Assembly: GCF_023887685.1 (NCBI RefSeq)
Contig: NZ_JAMWMR010000003.1
Location: 62,001 to 126,000 of the forward strand
Length of the DNA stretch: 64,000 nt
DNA from: Streptomyces macrolidinus
GTDB lineage: Bacteria; Actinomycetota; Actinomycetes; Streptomycetales; Streptomycetaceae
Reading direction: 5' to 3'
The notes under the pieces were generated by a model. That model was not told the DNA's origin and did no database searches. It saw only the letters and a list, made by a program, of their open reading frames with translations. Below are positions 61,741 to 64,000 of the stretch, piece by piece (the first letter of the stretch is position 1; every line of letters starts with the position of its first letter). Position numbers and translations under genes: made by a program.

Positions 61741-62559
61741 TCAGCCGTTCGCCAGGGCCTGGACCCGGTCCAGCGCGCCGTTGAACTTGTCGTGGTCACC
61801 GACCGTCGGGCCGGACGACGTGTACTGCCACATCGTGTAGTACGACCACCCGGCCGGGAGCGTGCCCGGGTCGGAGGCGTAACGGGCGATCCACAGCGGG
61901 TTCTTGGCGGCGAAGCCGCTGTAGTTGCCGGTGCACTGGGTCCACCAGCTCGTGGCCGTGTAGATCACGGCGTCCCGACTGGTGCGCGCCTTGTAGGTGT
62001 TCAGGAAGTCGGTGATCCAACTGACCATCGCGCTCGCCGACTTGCCGTAGCAGGCGTCGCCGTACGGGTTCCACTCGATGTCGAGCACGCCGGGCAGGGT
62101 CTTGCCGTCCTTGGACCAGCCGCCCCCGTGGTCCACGAAGTAGTTGGCCTGGGTGGCGCCGCTGGTGGTGTCCGGGGTCGCGAAGTGGTACGAGCCGCGG
62201 ATCATCCCGACGTTGTAGGAGCCGTTGTACTGCTGGGCGAAGTAGGGGTTCGTGTAGTACGTCCCCTCGCTGGCCTTGGTGTAGGCCCACTTGACCCCGC
62301 TGCCCCACAGGGTCGACCAGGCCACGTTGCCCTGGTAGCCCGCGACGTCGACGCCTTCGGTCTGGGTGGCGTCGGCGCCGCTGGGCCTGCCGTCCTGGCC
62401 GTCGTGCGCCAGGACGCCCATCCCCATGGTGGCGGAGCCGCGCGCGGGCGTGTCGGCGGCGTGGGCCGGCAGGGAGAACAGGAGGGAGAACGCTGCGAGC
62501 AGGGTTCCGGCCGCGAACAAGCGCGGGCGCCGGACCGGTCCGGGTCTGTGCACGGGCAT
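61741..62559 (-). CDS. Secreted GH25 lysozyme (muramidase)
   Basis: A 272-residue secreted enzyme. The signal peptide (basic PVHRPGPVRRPR, hydrophobic LFAAGTLLAAFSLLFSLP) ends at AHA-A near residue 33. After a linker the GH25 barrel begins with GVDVAGYQGNVAW; the catalytic Asp-x-Glu is in GVLDIEWNP, and NPLWIARYASD and MWQYTSSG close the fold. It cleaves the N-acetylmuramic acid to N-acetylglucosamine bond in peptidoglycan, similar to cellosyl from Streptomyces. GGAGG lies seven bases before the ATG at 62559. The role could be autolysis during development or predation on other bacteria. Confidence 0.92.
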   Translation of the reverse strand: MPVHRPGPVRRPRLFAAGTLLAAFSLLFSLPAHAADTPARGSATMGMGVLAHDGQDGRPSGADATQTEGVDVAGYQGNVAWSTLWGSGVKWAYTKASEGTYYTNPYFAQQYNGSYNVGMIRGSYHFATPDTTSGATQANYFVDHGGGWSKDGKTLPGVLDIEWNPYGDACYGKSASAMVSWITDFLNTYKARTSRDAVIYTATSWWTQCTGNYSGFAAKNPLWIARYASDPGTLPAGWSYYTMWQYTSSGPTVGDHDKFNGALDRVQALANG

Positions 62560-62847
62560 GACGTGCCTCCGAGTCGCTCGGTGGGAGCTCGGTGGAGCTC
62601 GGTGGGGGGAATGCTCGGTGCGGCGGCACACCCGCGCCGGACGCGGGGAGGGTCGGGGTCCTCCGCGCTCCGTGATGGCGTGGGCATGCCAGTGTCTGAC
62701 AAGGAAGCTGACACGTGGAGCGCGGGCTTGAGAAGAGGGGCCGGGGTCTGCCGTTGGTCTAATCCTGCGAAATACTGGCCTAGCTGCGGCAACGGCGATG
62801 CCCGGCGGAAACTTTCAGGATCGGGAAACCAGGGCAGGGGTGCTGAC

Positions 62848-63390
62848 GTGCGCGAGGACGGAAACGGCGAGGAGCGTCCGGTGCCCTCCGGCGAGCCCGG
62901 CGACGGCAGTGGTCACGGCTGCGGTCGCGACAGCGGTCACGGTGTCGGCCACGGCGTCGCCGACCAGGAATTCCTGTCCCTGGAGCGCGAGTTGACGGTG
63001 TTCCTGCGCCGGGCGCGGGCCAGCCAGGGCGAGATGGCCCGCGAGGTCCACCCCGATCTGGAGTCGGCCGCCTACGGACTCCTGGTCCGCCTCGACGAGT
63101 GCGGCGGGCAGCGCGCGACCGACCTCGCGGCCTATGTCGGCGTCGGCAAGGCGACCATGTCCCGCCAACTGCGCGCCCTGGAGGAGCTGGGCCTCGTGGC
63201 CCGCGAACCCGACCCGGCGGACGGCCGGGCCTGGCTGGTCCACCTCACCGAGGAGGGCAGCGACCGCGTGGGAAGCGTGCGCGAGGCGCGCCGCGCGCGG
63301 TACGTGCGCCAGCTCTCCGACTGGGACCGGCACGAGGTGGCCGAACTGGCGCGCCTGATCCGCCAGTTGAACCTCGTCATGGAGAAGTAG
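62848..63390 (+). CDS. MarR-family transcriptional regulator
   Basis: A 180-residue regulator. Its first 45 residues are a Gly/Asp/His-rich unstructured region (GDGSGHGCGRDSGHGVGHGV). The winged helix-turn-helix follows (GGQRATDLAAYVGVGKATMS, then RQLRALEELGLVAREPDPAD and GRAWLVHLTEEG). Helices at both ends (LERELTVFLRRARASQGEMA and HEVAELARLIRQLNLVME) form the dimer interface. The GTG at 62848 has AGGGG upstream; the GTG at 62881 is an alternative that would remove 11 residues. The His/Cys-rich N-terminal stretch might bind metal, but this is speculative. The gene diverges from the lysozyme gene. Confidence 0.85.
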   Translation: MREDGNGEERPVPSGEPGDGSGHGCGRDSGHGVGHGVADQEFLSLERELTVFLRRARASQGEMAREVHPDLESAAYGLLVRLDECGGQRATDLAAYVGVGKATMSRQLRALEELGLVAREPDPADGRAWLVHLTEEGSDRVGSVREARRARYVRQLSDWDRHEVAELARLIRQLNLVMEK

Positions 63391-63412
63391 GGCAGGCGGC
63401 GCGGTCCGCCGC

Positions 63413-64000
63413 TCAGGGCTCCACGTACACCACTGTCGCGTCGTCGTGCGTCTTGCTGCGGCCCAGATGGACCCGCGCCGTACGGTCGGCCGTCTCCAGC
63501 GCGCGGACGCGCGCCACCAGTGCCGCCGCGCCCTCCGCGCGGACGACGCGGAGCAGATCCCCCCAGTCGCCCGCGCGGAACTTCTCCGTCCAGCGGGCCG
63601 CGCCGTCCGTCAGCGCCGCGAGCGAGCGCACCGCGGCGCGCGGCACCTCGCCCGCCACCGCGCGGTCCGCCACGGCGGGGTCCGCGGCGGCCGTGAAGAA
63701 GCCGCCCTCCTTGTTGCGCACCGTGGCGTCGACGAGCGCGTCCGTCGCCAGGCTCGCGCGCGGCAGGCGGGCCAGCCGGTCGTCCACGAAGGCCGTGACC
63801 GTGCCGTCCGGAGCCTCGCAGAGCAGGGCCGAGTCGGCGAGGACCAGGTACTCCACCACGGTCGCGGACCAGCGGGCGAGGGCCACTGTCGCCTGAGGGG
63901 TTCGCGGGTGAGAAAGGTCACAGGTGAACGCGTGGGAGTCGGCGGTACGGAGGATGGCGTGGGAAAGGACCTCTCGAAGCGTCAGATCCCTGCGGGAACC
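63413..64000 (-). CDS. PP2C-like phosphatase domain protein, partial (3' end of gene)
   Basis: The frame is open from the window end to the stop at 63413, giving at least 195 residues of the C-terminal part. VVEYLVLADSALLCEAPDG and SLAALTDGAARW, ending KTHDDATVVYVEP, match actinobacterial PP2C-like proteins (PPM fold, with LxDG and the final DD metal ligands). It probably removes phosphate from Ser/Thr residues or acts as a regulatory relative. The N-terminus is outside the window, so length and completeness of the active site cannot be judged. It is convergent with marR and separated from it by 22 bases. Confidence 0.78.
   Translation of the reverse strand, partial: GSRRDLTLREVLSHAILRTADSHAFTCDLSHPRTPQATVALARWSATVVEYLVLADSALLCEAPDGTVTAFVDDRLARLPRASLATDALVDATVRNKEGGFFTAAADPAVADRAVAGEVPRAAVRSLAALTDGAARWTEKFRAGDWGDLLRVVRAEGAAALVARVRALETADRTARVHLGRSKTHDDATVVYVEP

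Overview
This window is a piece of a Streptomyces chromosome. The DNA is very GC-rich with GC-biased third codon positions, and GTG and TTG starts are common. Genes overlap by ATGA or GTGA, and DasR boxes, a WhiB-like gene, bldA-type TTA codons and a nickel SOD are all present. The gene order matches, as far as I remember it, the S. coelicolor stretch that starts at sigR (SCO5216) and runs past kgd (SCO5281). No rRNA, tRNA or CRISPR array was seen.

Layout. 1-2.5 kb: end of sigR, its redox anti-sigma factor rsrA, a TPR protein and a peptide deformylase. 2.9-5.3 kb: the two-gene albaflavenone operon (epi-isozizaene synthase and CYP170A-type P450). 5.5-9.2 kb: class Ia ribonucleotide reductase nrdAB behind a cobalamin riboswitch. 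9.3-11.8 kb: an acetyltransferase and a monocarboxylate permease with its small DUF3311 partner. 12-19 kb: the chitosugar/GlcNAc regulon (dasR, dasABC, a GH3 glucosaminidase, nagB) with at least five dre-like DasR boxes. 19.5-25.3 kb: a PdtaS-type kinase, wblE, a lipid-kinase-like protein, and the osmotic-stress sigma factor sigH with its anti-sigma factor. 25.4-31.5 kb: an antiporter, a PLP enzyme, and a Family 2B encapsulin shell gene with its polyprenyl transferase cargo.

31.5-38.9 kb: a decayed tyrosine-recombinase fragment, divergent sodN and sodX, a CGNR regulator, a methyltransferase, a polar amino-acid ABC transporter and a malic enzyme. 39-43.3 kb: an MDR oxidoreductase, a DUF1963 protein, a PadR regulator with a long coiled-coil tail co-transcribed with a DUF4097 protein, and a small DUF6104 protein.

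43.4-54.8 kb is the most unusual part: one co-directional block of seven genes. They encode a Trypco1 protein, a trypsin-VMAP protease, a MoxR AAA+ ATPase, a vWA/TPR protein of the SAV_2336 type, a 49-residue candidate RiPP precursor, an FxsB-type radical SAM/SPASM maturase and a TIR-like/NB-ARC/TPR protein. Its parts belong to families described as NTP-dependent conflict systems (VMAP ternary systems) and FxSxx-COOH cyclophane systems. Here they are combined in one apparent transcription unit, and the precursor ends in HYEDAP instead of FxSxx. Two of its genes carry TTA codons.

54.9-64 kb: the multifunctional 2-oxoglutarate decarboxylase/dehydrogenase kgd, a two-component pair with an almost loop-free sensor, a spermidine-synthase-like protein, a secreted GH25 lysozyme, a MarR regulator and the end of a PP2C-like gene.

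Starts were chosen by ribosome-binding site, overlap and family length. All homology statements come from reading the translated sequences by eye; no search was run.
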